This document shows positions 8,462 to 19,068 of a stretch of 64,000 nucleotides of DNA, one piece after another (positions within the stretch are counted from its first letter, which is position 1; each line of letters starts with the position of its first letter). The position numbers and the translations under genes are program-made. The notes below the pieces were generated by a model, which was not told the origin of the DNA, searched no databases, and was given only the letters and a program-made list of their open reading frames with translations. Where the stretch lies: positions 1 through 64,000 of the forward strand of contig NZ_BAZR01000025.1 of assembly GCF_001315105.1 (NCBI RefSeq), written 5' to 3'. Source of the DNA: Paenibacillus sp. JCM 10914 (GTDB lineage Bacteria; Bacillota; Bacilli; Paenibacillales; Paenibacillaceae).

Positions 8462-9655
8462 ATGTCTAAACCGAAGGGCTTTGAAAAACCGGCAGGTGTA
8501 CGTGATTATCTCCCGCATGCCGTGACCAAGCTGCGCCGAATCGAGCGTGAAGTGCTGGCATGTATGGATCGATGGGGATACCGACAGATCATGACACCGA
8601 CAATGGAATATTATGATACGGTTGGCGTAGCAAGTTCAACATCAGACCAAAAGTTGTTTAAATTACTCAATAAACGCGGTACGACGATGGTATTGCGCTC
8701 CGATCTGACTGCACCGATCGCACGTGTAATGTCCTCTCTATTGAAGGACGAACCACTGCCTGTGCGTTTATCTTATCATGCCAATGTATTTCGGGCCATC
8801 GAGGAGGAGGCCGGCAGAGAGGCCGAGTTCTTCCAGACCGGCGTGGAGCTCATTGGCGATGACTCGACGGAAGCAGATGCCGAGGTCATTGCGTTAGCGA
8901 TCGAGTCTTTGCAGGCGGCTGGCGTGGAGCGATTCAAGATCGCCATGGGACATATGGGATATCTTAATGGTCTGCTCCAAGAGGTATTGCCTGACCGCAC
9001 CTTAGATCAGGAGAATCTCAAGCAGGATCTGCTGAATCGCGACTATGTTGGTTATCGTAACACGATAGCCAGCCTCAGTCTGAACCAGGAGCAACAAGAT
9101 CAATTAGAGGGCATATTGCGCCTGCGCGGTGGGAGCGAGATCGCCGAGCAGGCGCTGGAGATCACCTCCAACGAGTTAGCTCGAGCATCGATCGAGCATC
9201 TTCGTAAAGTATGGGAGGTCCTGGAGGCATACGATGTATCGGAGCATGTATTGCTCGATCTCACGATGCTGGGCGACTTCTCCTATTACACAGGGATGAC
9301 GTTTGAAGGGTATGCAGCGGAGTTGGGTTCGCCAGTGGCAAGCGGTGGACGATATGATAAGCTGCTCCAACAGTTCGGGCGGGCTGTACCTGCCACCGGA
9401 TTTGCGCTCAAGACGAATCGCATCTTGGATGGTGTGAAGGGTGAAGAGATCGCGGAAGATTTGCCGATATTAATCCGATATACTTCTTCCTTCCGAAAAG
9501 CTGGGTTGGCGAAGGCTGCGGAATTGCGAGCTCAAGGAAATAAGGTAATCACGTCCATTCTACGCGATTCATCGACTGATTCAGTTCAGGATGGGGAAGC
9601 CGTATCCGGCAGTCTGTTAAACAAAGGCTATCGCGAGGTTATTACATTGAAATAA
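8462..9655 (+). CDS. hisZ: ATP phosphoribosyltransferase regulatory subunit HisZ
   Basis: A histidyl-tRNA-synthetase paralogue that lacks tRNA charging and serves as the regulatory subunit of short-form HisG. The 397 residues keep class II synthetase features: [12 protein letters not shown] (motif 2 region) and a late [14 protein letters not shown] (motif 3 region). It starts at ATG 8462, seven bases after GAGGTG; an ATG at 8447 is in frame but overlaps the ribosome site. The C-terminal anticodon-binding domain of true HisRS is short or altered. It opens the his operon, as in other hisZ-hisG genomes. Confidence 0.95.
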   Translation: MSKPKGFEKPAGVRDYLPHAVTKLRRIEREVLACMDRWGYRQIMTPTMEYYDTVGVASSTSDQKLFKLLNKRGTTMVLRSDLTAPIARVMSSLLKDEPLPVRLSYHANVFRAIEEEAGREAEFFQTGVELIGDDSTEADAEVIALAIESLQAAGVERFKIAMGHMGYLNGLLQEVLPDRTLDQENLKQDLLNRDYVGYRNTIASLSLNQEQQDQLEGILRLRGGSEIAEQALEITSNELARASIEHLRKVWEVLEAYDVSEHVLLDLTMLGDFSYYTGMTFEGYAAELGSPVASGGRYDKLLQQFGRAVPATGFALKTNRILDGVKGEEIAEDLPILIRYTSSFRKAGLAKAAELRAQGNKVITSILRDSSTDSVQDGEAVSGSLLNKGYREVITLK

Positions 9656-9689
9656 ATTCCCGAAGGGGCTAAGTCAGGAGGTTATGCAA

Positions 9690-10331
9690 GTGGCGGAAAC
9701 GTTGAAAGTTGCCATGCCCAAAGGACGTATCTATAAAAAAGCATCTGCACTGTTCCGTTCAGCCGGGCTTCCCATTCCGTTCGATGTGGATGAGACGCGT
9801 AAGTTGGTGATTCCATTGCCAGAAGCAGGCATGGAATTCATACTCGCCAAACCGGTGGATGTGCCGACTTACGTGGAATACGGTGTCGCGGACATTGGAA
9901 TCGTTGGTAAGGATGTCTTGATGGAGGACACCAAGGATGTTTATGAGCTGCTCGACCTTGGCATTGCGCGTTGTCGTATGTCCGTGATCGGATTACCGGA
10001 CTGGAAACCGGGTATTCGGCAGCGGGTGGCTACGAAATATCCGAATGTAGCTTCGCAATACTTCCGTGAACAGGGGCAGCAGGTGGAAGTGGTGAAGCTG
10101 AATGGATCGATCGAGTTAGCACCGTTGATTGGATTAGCGGATCGGATCGTGGATATGGTGGAGACCGGGCAGACATTGAGGGAGAATGGCTTGGTTGAGA
10201 TGACCAGCATCTTCGAGATTACGAGCCGGCTGATCGCTAATCGGGTAAGTTACCGGATGAAGAATGATGAAATTCAGGCGCTATGCGATCGGCTGCAGAA
10301 GGTCATTACGTCTGACCAGATACACATATAA
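9690..10331 (+). CDS. hisG: ATP phosphoribosyltransferase catalytic subunit, short form
   Basis: Catalyses the first step of histidine synthesis, ATP plus PRPP to phosphoribosyl-ATP. At 213 residues it is the short form without the C-terminal regulatory domain, which explains the adjacent his[15 protein letters not shown] at the N-terminus and the PRPP-binding region around [15 protein letters not shown] are visible. GTG 9690 has eight bases to AGGAGG; the ATG at 9684 is too close. Confidence 0.96.
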   Translation: MAETLKVAMPKGRIYKKASALFRSAGLPIPFDVDETRKLVIPLPEAGMEFILAKPVDVPTYVEYGVADIGIVGKDVLMEDTKDVYELLDLGIARCRMSVIGLPDWKPGIRQRVATKYPNVASQYFREQGQQVEVVKLNGSIELAPLIGLADRIVDMVETGQTLRENGLVEMTSIFEITSRLIANRVSYRMKNDEIQALCDRLQKVITSDQIHI

Positions 10332-10358
10332 GAGTACAGGGATAAGGGGGAGTTGTCC

Positions 10359-11642
10359 GTGAAGGTAGTATCGGCTAATGATTTTCAGTTGAATCGGGAG
10401 AGTGATTACGGCACGCAGGAGCAAATTCAAGTGGTCAAGGACATCGTGCATCGAGTACGAACCGAAGGGGATGTCGCCTTGCTTCATTATACGGAGCAGC
10501 TTGATCGTGTGACGTTGACTTCTGATCTGCTTCGTGTGACGCAAGCTGAGCTTAAGGCGGCTTACGATCATGTCGAGCCTTCCTTCGTGAAGGCGATTCG
10601 GGCTGCAGCGGAGAATGTCCGTTCCTTTCACTTGAAGCAGGTACGGAATTCATGGATGGATCTTCAGCCGGACGGCAGCATCTTGGGACAAATCATCCGC
10701 CCTTTAAAGCGGGTCGGTGTCTATGTCCCAGGAGGCAAAGCGGCGTATCCTTCCTCTGTCTTGATGAATGTGATCCCGGCTCAGGTTGCAGGCGTGCCAG
10801 AGATTGTGATGGTGACGCCTCCTTCCACGGGCGGAGAGCAAGGAATAAACCCGTACATATTGGTGGCTGCCGCCGAGGCTGGCGTTACGGAGATGTATAG
10901 GGTAGGCGGGGCTCAAGCGATCGCGGCACTGGCCTACGGTACGGACACGATCGCACCTGTCGATAAAATCTGCGGACCGGGTAATATCTACGTTGCACTA
11001 GCCAAACGGGAAGTATACGGGACGGTCAATATCGACAGCCTGGCAGGGCCAAGCGAAATTGCCGTGCTGGCCGATGACAGCGCAGAGGCGTCCTACATTG
11101 CGTCTGATTTGCTGTCCCAAGCAGAGCATGACGAATTAGCGTCAGCGATTTTGGTAACCTCCTCGCGCAAGCTGGGAGAAGCGGTAGCTGCCGAGGTGGA
11201 GCGCCAGCTTGAGCAGCTTCCTCGCCGAGATATCGCACGTGCATCCATCGACAGTTATGGTGCGGTCATCATTACAGAATCCCTCCGTGAAGGGATCGAT
11301 GTCATTAACCGCTTGGCGCCGGAACATCTGGAGATTATGACCGAAGAGCCGATGGCCATCGTAGGCAGCATCGAGAACGCTGGAGCGATCTTCCTGGGTC
11401 CTTACAGCTCAGAGCCGGTTGGTGATTATTTTGCAGGTCCGAATCATATTATTCCGACCAACGGCACGGCAAGATTTGGTTCGCCTGTGGATGTGGACGA
11501 TTTCATTAAGAAATCGAGCCTGATTTATTATAGTAAAGAGGCGTTAATGCGTGACGGCGAGCAGATTATGGAGCTGGCCCGCCGCGAGGGTCTGGAGGGT
11601 CATGCCAGGGCAATCGCGATTCGACTGGAGCAAGAGAGCTAA
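10359..11642 (+). CDS. hisD: histidinol dehydrogenase
   Basis: Oxidises histidinol to histidine in two NAD-dependent, zinc-requiring steps. The 427-residue product shows YVPGGKAAYPSSVLMN, ICGPGNIYVALAK and AGPSEIAVLAD. The zinc and catalytic residues lie in SQAEHDELASA and in the late GPNHIIPTNGTARF stretch. The GTG at 10359 lies seven bases after AAGGGGGAG, better than a TTG at 10353. It sits 27 bp after hisG. Confidence 0.96.
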   Translation: MKVVSANDFQLNRESDYGTQEQIQVVKDIVHRVRTEGDVALLHYTEQLDRVTLTSDLLRVTQAELKAAYDHVEPSFVKAIRAAAENVRSFHLKQVRNSWMDLQPDGSILGQIIRPLKRVGVYVPGGKAAYPSSVLMNVIPAQVAGVPEIVMVTPPSTGGEQGINPYILVAAAEAGVTEMYRVGGAQAIAALAYGTDTIAPVDKICGPGNIYVALAKREVYGTVNIDSLAGPSEIAVLADDSAEASYIASDLLSQAEHDELASAILVTSSRKLGEAVAAEVERQLEQLPRRDIARASIDSYGAVIITESLREGIDVINRLAPEHLEIMTEEPMAIVGSIENAGAIFLGPYSSEPVGDYFAGPNHIIPTNGTARFGSPVDVDDFIKKSSLIYYSKEALMRDGEQIMELARREGLEGHARAIAIRLEQES

Positions 11643-11703
11643 AGTCACACGAGTTCTCGATGTTACGCTTCGGAAGGAAAGAACATGTATAGGGGGTAAT
11701 TTT

Positions 11704-12309
11704 GTGAGTAGCACGGAATTGACAGGGCGCACCGCGGGTGTAAGCCGTAGAACGAATGAGACAGATATTACGCTGAATTTCAATGTGGATGGAACAGGGG
11801 TTTCCGAACTGGAGACCGACGTGCCTTTCCTTAATCATATGCTGGATTTGTTCACGAAGCATGGCCATTTCGATCTCAGCGTAAAAGCCAAAGGCGATAT
11901 CGAGATTGACGACCATCATACGGTCGAAGATATCGGGATTTGCCTCGGTCAGACGTTTCGCGAGGCGCTTGGCGACAAGAAGGGGATCAAGCGTTACGCC
12001 AGCGTATTCATACCGATGGATGAGGCGCTTGCTCAGGTAGTGGTGGATATCAGCAACCGGCCGCACTTCGAATACCGGGCTGAATATCCTTCACAGCAAG
12101 TGGGTTCTTTTCAGACAGAGCTCGTTCATGAATTTCTATGGAAGCTTGCCTTGGAGGCACGGATTACACTGCACGTCATTGTTCATTATGGCCACAATAC
12201 GCACCATATGATCGAAGCGGTATTCAAAGCGCTTGGTCGTGCATTGGATGAAGCAACAAGCATCGATCCGCGTGTGACCGGCGTGCCGTCCACGAAGGGA
12301 GTGCTCTAG
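11704..12309 (+). CDS. hisB: imidazoleglycerol-phosphate dehydratase
   Basis: Removes water from imidazoleglycerol phosphate. The 201 residues include the manganese-binding repeats DIEIDDHHTVEDIG and VHYGHNTHHMIEAVFKALG, and FLNHMLDLFTKHG. The start is GTG 11704, downstream of TAGGGGG; the open frame extends upstream to 11551, but that part overlaps hisD and is not family-like. Sixty bases separate it from hisD. Confidence 0.96.
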   Translation: MSSTELTGRTAGVSRRTNETDITLNFNVDGTGVSELETDVPFLNHMLDLFTKHGHFDLSVKAKGDIEIDDHHTVEDIGICLGQTFREALGDKKGIKRYASVFIPMDEALAQVVVDISNRPHFEYRAEYPSQQVGSFQTELVHEFLWKLALEARITLHVIVHYGHNTHHMIEAVFKALGRALDEATSIDPRVTGVPSTKGVL

Positions 12310-12312
12310 TTC

Positions 12313-12921
12313 ATGGCGATTTCAATCGTGGATTACGGTATGGGCAATCTGCACAGCGTAACCAAGGCGGTGCAACGACTTGGCCATGAAGCGCTTGTCA
12401 CGGGGGAGCGGGAGGAGATTCTGTCTGCAGACGGAATCATTCTCCCTGGTGTGGGCGCATTTGGGGATGCCATGGAACAACTGCGTGAGACTTCTCTTGA
12501 TTCGGTCATGCAGGAAGCTGCGGATGCGGGCAAACCCCTGCTGGGAATTTGTCTTGGTATGCAGCTCTTGTTTAGCCGAAGTGAGGAGCATGGCAACCAT
12601 GAGGGGCTGAATATCCTACCAGGATCGGTGGTACGGTTCAAGGAAGGTGACTATAAGGTGCCGCATATGGGCTGGAATTCGCTGCAGTTTGCGAAGCGGG
12701 AGCATCCGTTGTTTGCGGGGCTTGAGGAAGGCCATGTGTATTTTGTCCATTCGTATCATGTTCTTCCTGAGGCTAAGGCTGACTTGCTGGCGGTAACGGA
12801 CTATGGCCAGCCAGTAACAGCTATCGTCGGCCGTGGTTCGGTATATGGGATGCAGTTCCATCCGGAGAAGAGCGGGGAGATGGGCATGAGCCTGCTGAAC
12901 AATTTTCTATCTTTGACTTAA
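12313..12921 (+). CDS. hisH: imidazole glycerol phosphate synthase, glutaminase subunit
   Basis: Class I glutamine amidotransferase that feeds ammonia to HisF. The nucleophile lies in GICLGMQLLF, and the His-Glu pair of the triad in QFHPEKSG near residue 185. Oxyanion residues (GVGAFGDAM) are present. The 202-residue length is normal, and the gene starts three bases after the hisB stop. Confidence 0.96.
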   Translation: MAISIVDYGMGNLHSVTKAVQRLGHEALVTGEREEILSADGIILPGVGAFGDAMEQLRETSLDSVMQEAADAGKPLLGICLGMQLLFSRSEEHGNHEGLNILPGSVVRFKEGDYKVPHMGWNSLQFAKREHPLFAGLEEGHVYFVHSYHVLPEAKADLLAVTDYGQPVTAIVGRGSVYGMQFHPEKSGEMGMSLLNNFLSLT

Positions 12922-12971
12922 GTGCGTGAGTTTGATGAGGGAACGATCATATTATAAGAAGGAAAGTGGGA

Positions 12972-13712
12972 ATGGGGATGTCCTCTTTTATCATATACCC
13001 GGCCATCGATATTCGTGGCGGTAAGTGCGTACGGCTTATACAAGGCGATTATAATCAAGAGACGGTCTATAATGACAATCCGGTAGAAGTGGCTAAATCA
13101 TGGGAAGAGCAAGGAGGTCAGTTCATCCACTTGGTGGATCTGGACGGTGCCAAGGCGGGTCATCCCGTGAATGACGAACTCATCGGGCGGATTGCTGCCA
13201 GCGCGAACGTGCCTGTTCAGGTCGGAGGCGGTCTGCGGACGCTGGCGGATGTAGAGCGACTGCTAACACTTGGTGTGAGCCGGGTTATTATCGGAACGGC
13301 AGCGATTGAAGACCGTGCCTTCACGGAAGAGGTGCTGGGCAAGTACGGAGACAAGGTTGCCATCGGCATTGATGCGCGCAACGGCTACGTCGCTACGCGG
13401 GGCTGGCTCGAGACGTCTGAAGTCCAGGCGGAGATTCTGGCTCAAGAATTGGCAGCGAAAGGTGCGGAGACCTTCATCTTCACGGATATTTCCCGTGATG
13501 GCATGATGCAAGGGCCTAACGTTGAGGCCATTGTTTCACTTGCTAAAGCGAGTCGTCGATCGGTTATTGCTTCAGGCGGTGTGACTAAACTGGAGGATTT
13601 GCTGGCACTTAGTGCTCATCGCGGCAACGGGGTAGGCGGTGCTATCGTAGGCAAGGCGCTTTATACCGGAAATATCGATCTTCAGGAGGCCGTGACCAGA
13701 ATCGGTTCATAA
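12972..13712 (+). CDS. hisA: ProFAR isomerase HisA
   Basis: A (beta-alpha)8 barrel isomerase acting on phosphoribosylformimino-AICAR-phosphate. [19 protein letters not shown] near the N-terminus contains the catalytic Asp, and [18 protein letters not shown] and [13 protein letters not shown] are the phosphate-binding repeats. ATGs at 12972 and 12978 and a GTG at 12966 are all in frame; ATG 12972 has the best spacing to AAGGA. The length is 246 residues. Confidence 0.95.
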   Translation: MGMSSFIIYPAIDIRGGKCVRLIQGDYNQETVYNDNPVEVAKSWEEQGGQFIHLVDLDGAKAGHPVNDELIGRIAASANVPVQVGGGLRTLADVERLLTLGVSRVIIGTAAIEDRAFTEEVLGKYGDKVAIGIDARNGYVATRGWLETSEVQAEILAQELAAKGAETFIFTDISRDGMMQGPNVEAIVSLAKASRRSVIASGGVTKLEDLLALSAHRGNGVGGAIVGKALYTGNIDLQEAVTRIGS

Positions 13713-13746
13713 TCAACGACAAGTTTATAAGAAATGAGGGGAAGAC

Positions 13747-14505
13747 ATGCTGGCAAAACGGATCATTCCTTGCCTGGACGTGAAGGACGGCCGGGTAGTA
13801 AAAGGTGTGAATTTCGTGAATCTCCGCGATGCGGGGGATCCTGTGGAATTAGCGGCGCTCTATGACCAGGAAGGCGCGGATGAGCTTGTCTTTCTGGATA
13901 TATCGGCATCGGTAGAGGGACGGGCAACCATGGAAGAGGTTGTTCGAAGAACAGCCGGTGAGATCGCGATTCCGTTTACGGTTGGAGGAGGGATCTCCTC
14001 CGTCGATGATATGAAGCGAATTCTGCGAGCGGGTGCAGACAAGATTGGGATCAATACGGCGGCAGTCCAGCAGCCGGAGCTAATCTCGGCCGGGGCTCGC
14101 CGATTCGGATCCCAATGTATCGTGGTTGCCGTAGACGCGAAATACAATGAAGCATGGGGTGAGTGGGAAGTATATACCCATGGCGGTCGCACAGCCTCTG
14201 GGATCAAAGCACTGGAATGGGTGAAGCGAGCAGAAAGCTTGGGGGCAGGAGAGCTTCTGCTGACAAGCATGGATGCCGACGGGACCAAGGACGGCTTCGA
14301 CCTAGCTTTAACCTCGGCAGTCTCTTCAACAGTCCGCATCCCGGTTATTGCTTCTGGCGGCGCTGGGAAAGAGGATCATTTCTACGACGTATTCACGGAA
14401 GGGCAAGCAGATGCGGGTCTTGCTGCTACCATATTTCATTATAAAGAGATTGCAATCCCTCAATTGAAGCTACATCTAAGTCAGAAAGGAGTGGAGATTC
14501 GATGA
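13747..14505 (+). CDS. hisF: imidazole glycerol phosphate synthase, cyclase subunit
   Basis: Cyclase partner of HisH. The 252 residues show the barrel motifs [20 protein letters not shown], with the catalytic Asp at about residue 11, and [16 protein letters not shown], with the second Asp near 130-176. [13 protein letters not shown] binds phosphate. GAGGGGAAG precedes ATG 13747. The stop overlaps the next start by four bases (ATGA). Confidence 0.96.
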   Translation: MLAKRIIPCLDVKDGRVVKGVNFVNLRDAGDPVELAALYDQEGADELVFLDISASVEGRATMEEVVRRTAGEIAIPFTVGGGISSVDDMKRILRAGADKIGINTAAVQQPELISAGARRFGSQCIVVAVDAKYNEAWGEWEVYTHGGRTASGIKALEWVKRAESLGAGELLLTSMDADGTKDGFDLALTSAVSSTVRIPVIASGGAGKEDHFYDVFTEGQADAGLAATIFHYKEIAIPQLKLHLSQKGVEIR

Positions 14506-15206
14506 GTGAAGAGGTGTTGAATGACCTATCCCTGGAGCACATCAGCGAGTCGATTCGCTGGGATGCATCGGGCTTGGTGCCAGCCATCGTCCAGGATGCC
14601 GCGAGCAAGCAGGTGCTGATGATGGCTTACATGAATCGCGAGTCCTTGCGATTGACGCTGGAGACTAAAGAGACTTGGTTCTGGAGCCGCTCACGCGAAG
14701 AGCTGTGGCATAAGGGTGGAACATCAGGAAACGTCCAGTCGGTTGTATCCATATCTTATGATTGCGACGGAGATACGCTGCTCGTCCAGGTGAACCCGAA
14801 GGGACCAGCATGTCATACGGGGCAAACCACGTGCTTTCATAATCCTATTGCTATGTCTAGTAAGGATCATACGCCGGTAGAACAAGCTGACCGTGCCACG
14901 GTTTCCGATCGATTCGCGGTTCTGGCAGATCTTGAAGAGGTTATTGCCCAGCGAGAGGTAGAGCGGCCGGAAGGTGCCTATACGACCTACTTGTTCGATA
15001 AAGGGGTAGACAAGATCCTGAAGAAGGTTGGCGAGGAAGCGTCGGAGACGATTATCGCGGCCAAAAATAAAGATAACGCTGAGTTAAGGTTGGAAGTCAG
15101 CGATCTGATCTATCACCTTATGGTATTGCTTCAAGAACGGAAACTGCCGTTAGATGAGATCTTGGACGAGCTTGGCCGCCGTCATGAGCGGCCCCGTCGC
15201 GATTAG
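14502..15206 (+). CDS. hisI: bifunctional phosphoribosyl-AMP cyclohydrolase / phosphoribosyl-ATP pyrophosphatase
   Basis: A fused HisI-HisE protein of 234 residues. The N-terminal cyclohydrolase has the metal-binding cysteines and acid residues in [13 protein letters not shown] and [12 protein letters not shown]. The C-terminal MazG-like pyrophosphohydrolase starts near residue 135 and includes [15 protein letters not shown]. It is translationally coupled to hisF through the ATGA overlap. Confidence 0.95.
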   Translation: MSEEVLNDLSLEHISESIRWDASGLVPAIVQDAASKQVLMMAYMNRESLRLTLETKETWFWSRSREELWHKGGTSGNVQSVVSISYDCDGDTLLVQVNPKGPACHTGQTTCFHNPIAMSSKDHTPVEQADRATVSDRFAVLADLEEVIAQREVERPEGAYTTYLFDKGVDKILKKVGEEASETIIAAKNKDNAELRLEVSDLIYHLMVLLQERKLPLDEILDELGRRHERPRRD

Positions 15207-15217
15207 GAGGTCAATTG

Positions 15218-16050
15218 ATGCAGATTGATTACCATACACATCATGTACGCTGTGGGCATGCGGTAGGCGGGCTGGAAGAATACGTTAAGCGAGCGATTGA
15301 ACTTGGCATGGATCAGCTCGGTTTGTCTGACCATATGCCGTTGATCCATGTAAGGGCTGAGGAATATTATCCTGAGATGCAATGCCGATGGAGGAACTAC
15401 CTCGCTACGTAGAAGAGTGTCTGATGCTAAAGGAGCGATACAAGGGGCAATTGGATATCCGGGTTGGCCTGGAAGGCGATTATATCGAGGGATATGAAGA
15501 GCAGATCGAGCGAATCATTACGGATTATCCGTGGGACTATGTTATTGGATCGGTCCATTTCCTTGGGGAGTGGGATATTACGGACCATCGCCAGATACAC
15601 GGCTGGGAAGGCAAGGACCCGCTTGCGGTGTACACGCAGTATTATGATGCTGTTCAGAAGGCTGCTGCTACGGGGCTGTATGATTTCATGGGCCATCTGG
15701 ATGCGATTAAGCGATTTAAATTTGGTCCTGGACCCGAGCAGGAGCAAGAGGTAATCGAGCTGGAAAAGGCAGCGCTTGCCGCGGTAGCCCGCAGCGGGAA
15801 GGCGATGGAACTGAACGCCTCAGGCTTATCGAAGCCGTGCGAGGAGATGTTCCCGAGTCGCCGTATGCTGGTGGAAGCCGTAAGGCTTGGCATACCGCTG
15901 ACCCTTGGGTCCGATGCCCATCAGCCGGGCAAGCTGGGTGAGCATCTGGATCAGGCGCGCAGGCTGTTGACTGAGATTGGGGTAAAGGAAGTTGCCACGT
16001 TTGAGAAGCGGAAGCGTACGATGGTGCTTTTGAATGACAAAGAGGTATAA
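15218..16050 (+). CDS. hisJ: histidinol-phosphatase, PHP family, frameshifted in this sequence
   Basis: PHP-domain metal-dependent phosphatase that turns histidinol phosphate into histidinol. DYHTHHVRCGHA at the N-terminus and LSDHMPL carry metal ligands; VIGSVHFL and the late TLGSDAHQP complete the site. The frame breaks near 15379: ATGCAATG needs one more G (ATGGCAATG) to read PEMAMPMEELPRYVEECL. The repaired protein is 277 residues, normal for HisJ. AGGAGG precedes ATG 15218 by seven bases. It ends the his operon and supplies the phosphatase that hisB here lacks. Confidence 0.92.
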
Positions 16051-16205
16051 TAGAGAAGACAAGCAAAGCAACTGATAAGATTTACAGATAAGACGGCTGT
16101 TTCCACTCCGGAGAGTTCTTCCTTACAGAGCAATCGGGGAGGAAGCGGCCTGATTTAACGATAACGCTTTCAGAAAGATAACCACGTCTTTAACAGGAGG
16201 TTTTC

Positions 16206-17156
16206 ATGTATCGTCAACTTCGTTTGTTCGCGGGAACTTCCAATCCGAAGCTGGCCAGCGATATTAGCCAGCAGTTGGGGGTAGACCTGGGAGCAATCAA
16301 AATCTCGCGCTTTCAGAGTGGCGAAATCTATGTGCACTATGAAGAAAGCATCCGTAATTGCGATGTGTTTCTGGTACAATCCTTCTCTCATCCGATTAAC
16401 GAAATGTTCGTGGAACTGCTGGTCATGATTGATGCGGCCAAGCGGGCTTCAGCCCGAACGATCAATATTATCGTGCCCTACTATGGTTATGCGAGGCAGG
16501 AGCGCAAGGCTGCGCCGCGGGAGCCCATTTCTGCCAAAATGGTAGCGGATGTTTTGACCACGGCCGGCGCTTCCCGAGTCATCACGATTGATCTCCATGC
16601 TCCGGCGATACAGGGCTTCTTCAACATCCCGGTCGATCATATGACCGCGCTTGATCTGATCACGGATTACTTGAAAAGCAAGCGAATCGTATGCCCCGTC
16701 ATTGTATCCCCGGATGCGGGACGCGCCAAGACGGCGGAGAAGCTTGCAAGTCGACTTGACTCCCCTTTTGCGATTATGATCAAGCAGCGTCCCGCCCATA
16801 ACGAATCGGTCATAACGCACGTGATTGGTGACGTAACCGGCCGTACACCGATCATTATCGAGGATTTGATCGATACGGGCTCAACGATTGTCCAAGTGGT
16901 CGAGAGCCTCAAGGAGCGGGGGGCGAATAACGCAATTGTGTGCGCGACGCACGGCTTGTTCTCGGGTGAAGCGCTGGATCGACTAGACCATGCTCACATT
17001 GAAGAGATTGTCGTGACAGATTCCATCGTGCTTCCGGAGCACGGTAGCAAGACCAAGCTGAACGTGCTGTCGGTCGCCCCTATGCTGGCACAAGCAACGC
17101 AGATTATTATGGAGGGCGGATCTATCGCCACTTTGTTCAAGGACGCCGGTGTGTAA
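16206..17156 (+). CDS. prs: ribose-phosphate pyrophosphokinase
   Basis: Makes PRPP from ribose-5-phosphate and ATP. The 316 residues include the PRPP loop IIIEDLIDTGSTI, the ATP-binding stretch PYYGYARQERKAAPREPISA and IDLHAPAIQGFF (normally DLHAxQIQGFF; here Pro-Ala replaces the usual Gln). Its place just after the his operon suggests it supplies PRPP for HisG. In Bacillus the main prs gene lies next to glmU, so this may be a second copy; that is inference. AGGAGG stands directly before the start region at 16206. The 155 bp before it show no clear promoter. Confidence 0.93.
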   Translation: MYRQLRLFAGTSNPKLASDISQQLGVDLGAIKISRFQSGEIYVHYEESIRNCDVFLVQSFSHPINEMFVELLVMIDAAKRASARTINIIVPYYGYARQERKAAPREPISAKMVADVLTTAGASRVITIDLHAPAIQGFFNIPVDHMTALDLITDYLKSKRIVCPVIVSPDAGRAKTAEKLASRLDSPFAIMIKQRPAHNESVITHVIGDVTGRTPIIIEDLIDTGSTIVQVVESLKERGANNAIVCATHGLFSGEALDRLDHAHIEEIVVTDSIVLPEHGSKTKLNVLSVAPMLAQATQIIMEGGSIATLFKDAGV

Positions 17157-17236
17157 ACTGGTGTCTTTTTTCTGCAAAGATAGGTGTAAGTTATGTTATA
17201 CTGTTCTGGATAGAGGAGCAAGTTAAAGGAGGTGTC

Positions 17237-18982
17237 TTGCTTTTCGTGAATGGTAATCCATACGGGTCGATTGACCCTCACAATGTTATATCTATCGAAA
17301 TGAATGCCAATTTCTTTTTCGATCGAGCGGTTCGCGCGCTGGATCGTTACCAATACGACAGAGCACTTAAATATTTTCGCAAAGCTGTTGAATATGAGCC
17401 CGGAAATCCGGTGAATCATGCCAATATGGCGGGTATATTATCAGAGACGGGTGATTATAAAGCGTCGAACGAGGTTTTGATGCATATCCTGGAACAGGTA
17501 GACCCGTTGATGACGGAATGCTACTTCTATATGGCGAATAACTACGCGAATATGGAGCAGTTCGAGAAGGCCGAGGAGGCACTGGTTACTTATCTGGAGG
17601 AAGATCCGAACGGACAATTTCTGGATGAGGCGGAAGAGATGATGGAGCTGCTCCATTATGAGCTTAACCGCCCCGCGAAGCTGAATCGAATCAAGAGCCG
17701 TGAAGGCGTAGTTGAGCATGAGAATGCTCGCGCTCTGCTGGAGGAAGGCAAGTTCGGACAGGCTGTTAAACTGCTTGAGGAGATTGTGCACAATCATCCG
17801 GATTTTCTGGCTGCGCGCAACAATCTGGCGTTGGCATATTATTATATGGGGCGCTTTGATACGGCAAAACGTACCATCGGAGAGGTTCTGGATCAGGAGC
17901 CGGGGAATTTGCACGGATTGTGCAACCTGGCTATTTTCTTTCAGCATGAAGGTGATCAGGCTGCGCGTGATCGATTGATGGACATGCTCAAGGTGACAGT
18001 ACCTTTTCATCTGGAGCATGTGTTTAAACTCGCAACAACGATGGGAATTCTGGGGCAGCATGGGATAGCGTACAGCCACTTCAAGCGGCTGTTGAAGTAC
18101 GAAGAATTCAGTTCCGATCCGAGCCTGTATCATTATACGGCCGTGGCGGCTTGCAATAGTGGTTATTATGACATCGCAGAGAAGTATTGGCGACATGCTC
18201 TGAAGCTGGACGGTGACACCGTCATTCCCGATTTCTATCTGGCACAGCTGGCGAAGCGCAAAGAGGCTGGCATGAATCAGATGAAGGTGAGCTATCACTA
18301 CCACCTTCCGTTTGAAGAACAATTTAAGCGCTGGGAGCATGACGGAACTAAATTAACGGAGGAAGCGAAACAGAATCCGTTGATCCGCTCATCCTTTTTC
18401 TGGGCGCTGCGTCATGGGGACCCGCAGACCAAATTGCAGGTCATTCGAACGCTGGAATTGATTGCCGATGAAGAGGTTCAGCACGCCTTGCAGTCATTCC
18501 TGCAGGAACCGGGCGAGAATGACGAATTGAAGGACGCAGCGAGGCTGGTACTGCAGCAGATGGAGGCAGCGAGTAACCGATTGCAAGAGCGGCGCGATGA
18601 ACGCGATTCCAACGCGGGTTTGGGTAGAGAGGTGCTCCCGGATTGGCTTCCATCCTGGAAAGCTGTACTAGAGAAGGCCGAGCAAGTGATGGACATGCGG
18701 GTTGACGCTTATTGGAAGAAGGAGCTGGAGAATCTCTGGTCTGATTTCCTAAGCAAGCTCTACCCCGATATACCGAATATCCGGAACGCAGAAGGCTGGG
18801 CGGCAGCCTTGGAATACTTAACAGCCAAGAAGCGCGGGCGGGACCTGACGTACGAGCAAGTAGCCGTTCGTTACGGCATTTCGTCATCAACGGTAAGTCG
18901 TTATGCACGTCAGATTGACAGTGTGTGCGAGATTAAAGTTCAGCAAGATGATAATTTTCGCCCCTTTACGGAAAACATTTAA
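17237..18982 (+). CDS. TPR-repeat protein with C-terminal helix-turn-helix, YvcD-like
   Basis: The 581-residue cytoplasmic protein has tetratricopeptide repeats in its first 350 residues, for example DRALKYFRKAVEYEPGNPVN and ARNNLALAYYYMGRFDTAKR. A short helix-turn-helix lies near the C-terminus: YEQVAVRYGISSSTVSRYA. The TTG at 17237 lies four bases after AGGAGGTG; GTG 17246 and ATG 17300 are possible alternatives, so the start is uncertain. B. subtilis has the TPR gene yvcD in the same position upstream of trxB. The function is unknown; the repeat-plus-HTH arrangement suggests protein contacts with some DNA or RNA role, which is speculation. Confidence 0.82.
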   Translation: MLFVNGNPYGSIDPHNVISIEMNANFFFDRAVRALDRYQYDRALKYFRKAVEYEPGNPVNHANMAGILSETGDYKASNEVLMHILEQVDPLMTECYFYMANNYANMEQFEKAEEALVTYLEEDPNGQFLDEAEEMMELLHYELNRPAKLNRIKSREGVVEHENARALLEEGKFGQAVKLLEEIVHNHPDFLAARNNLALAYYYMGRFDTAKRTIGEVLDQEPGNLHGLCNLAIFFQHEGDQAARDRLMDMLKVTVPFHLEHVFKLATTMGILGQHGIAYSHFKRLLKYEEFSSDPSLYHYTAVAACNSGYYDIAEKYWRHALKLDGDTVIPDFYLAQLAKRKEAGMNQMKVSYHYHLPFEEQFKRWEHDGTKLTEEAKQNPLIRSSFFWALRHGDPQTKLQVIRTLELIADEEVQHALQSFLQEPGENDELKDAARLVLQQMEAASNRLQERRDERDSNAGLGREVLPDWLPSWKAVLEKAEQVMDMRVDAYWKKELENLWSDFLSKLYPDIPNIRNAEGWAAALEYLTAKKRGRDLTYEQVAVRYGISSSTVSRYARQIDSVCEIKVQQDDNFRPFTENI

Positions 18983-19068
18983 GTAAGGGCATTATGTATG
19001 AAGAGTTCGGTACACATTCGGAATAGAATGCTACAAGGCATATGGACCCTAAAAAGGAGGCTGTATCT

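Noticed and set aside
16157-16171. Catabolite-responsive element before prs (ACGATAACGCTTTCA)
   Set aside because: Two mismatches at conserved positions of the cre consensus, and no clear promoter beside it to judge its position.
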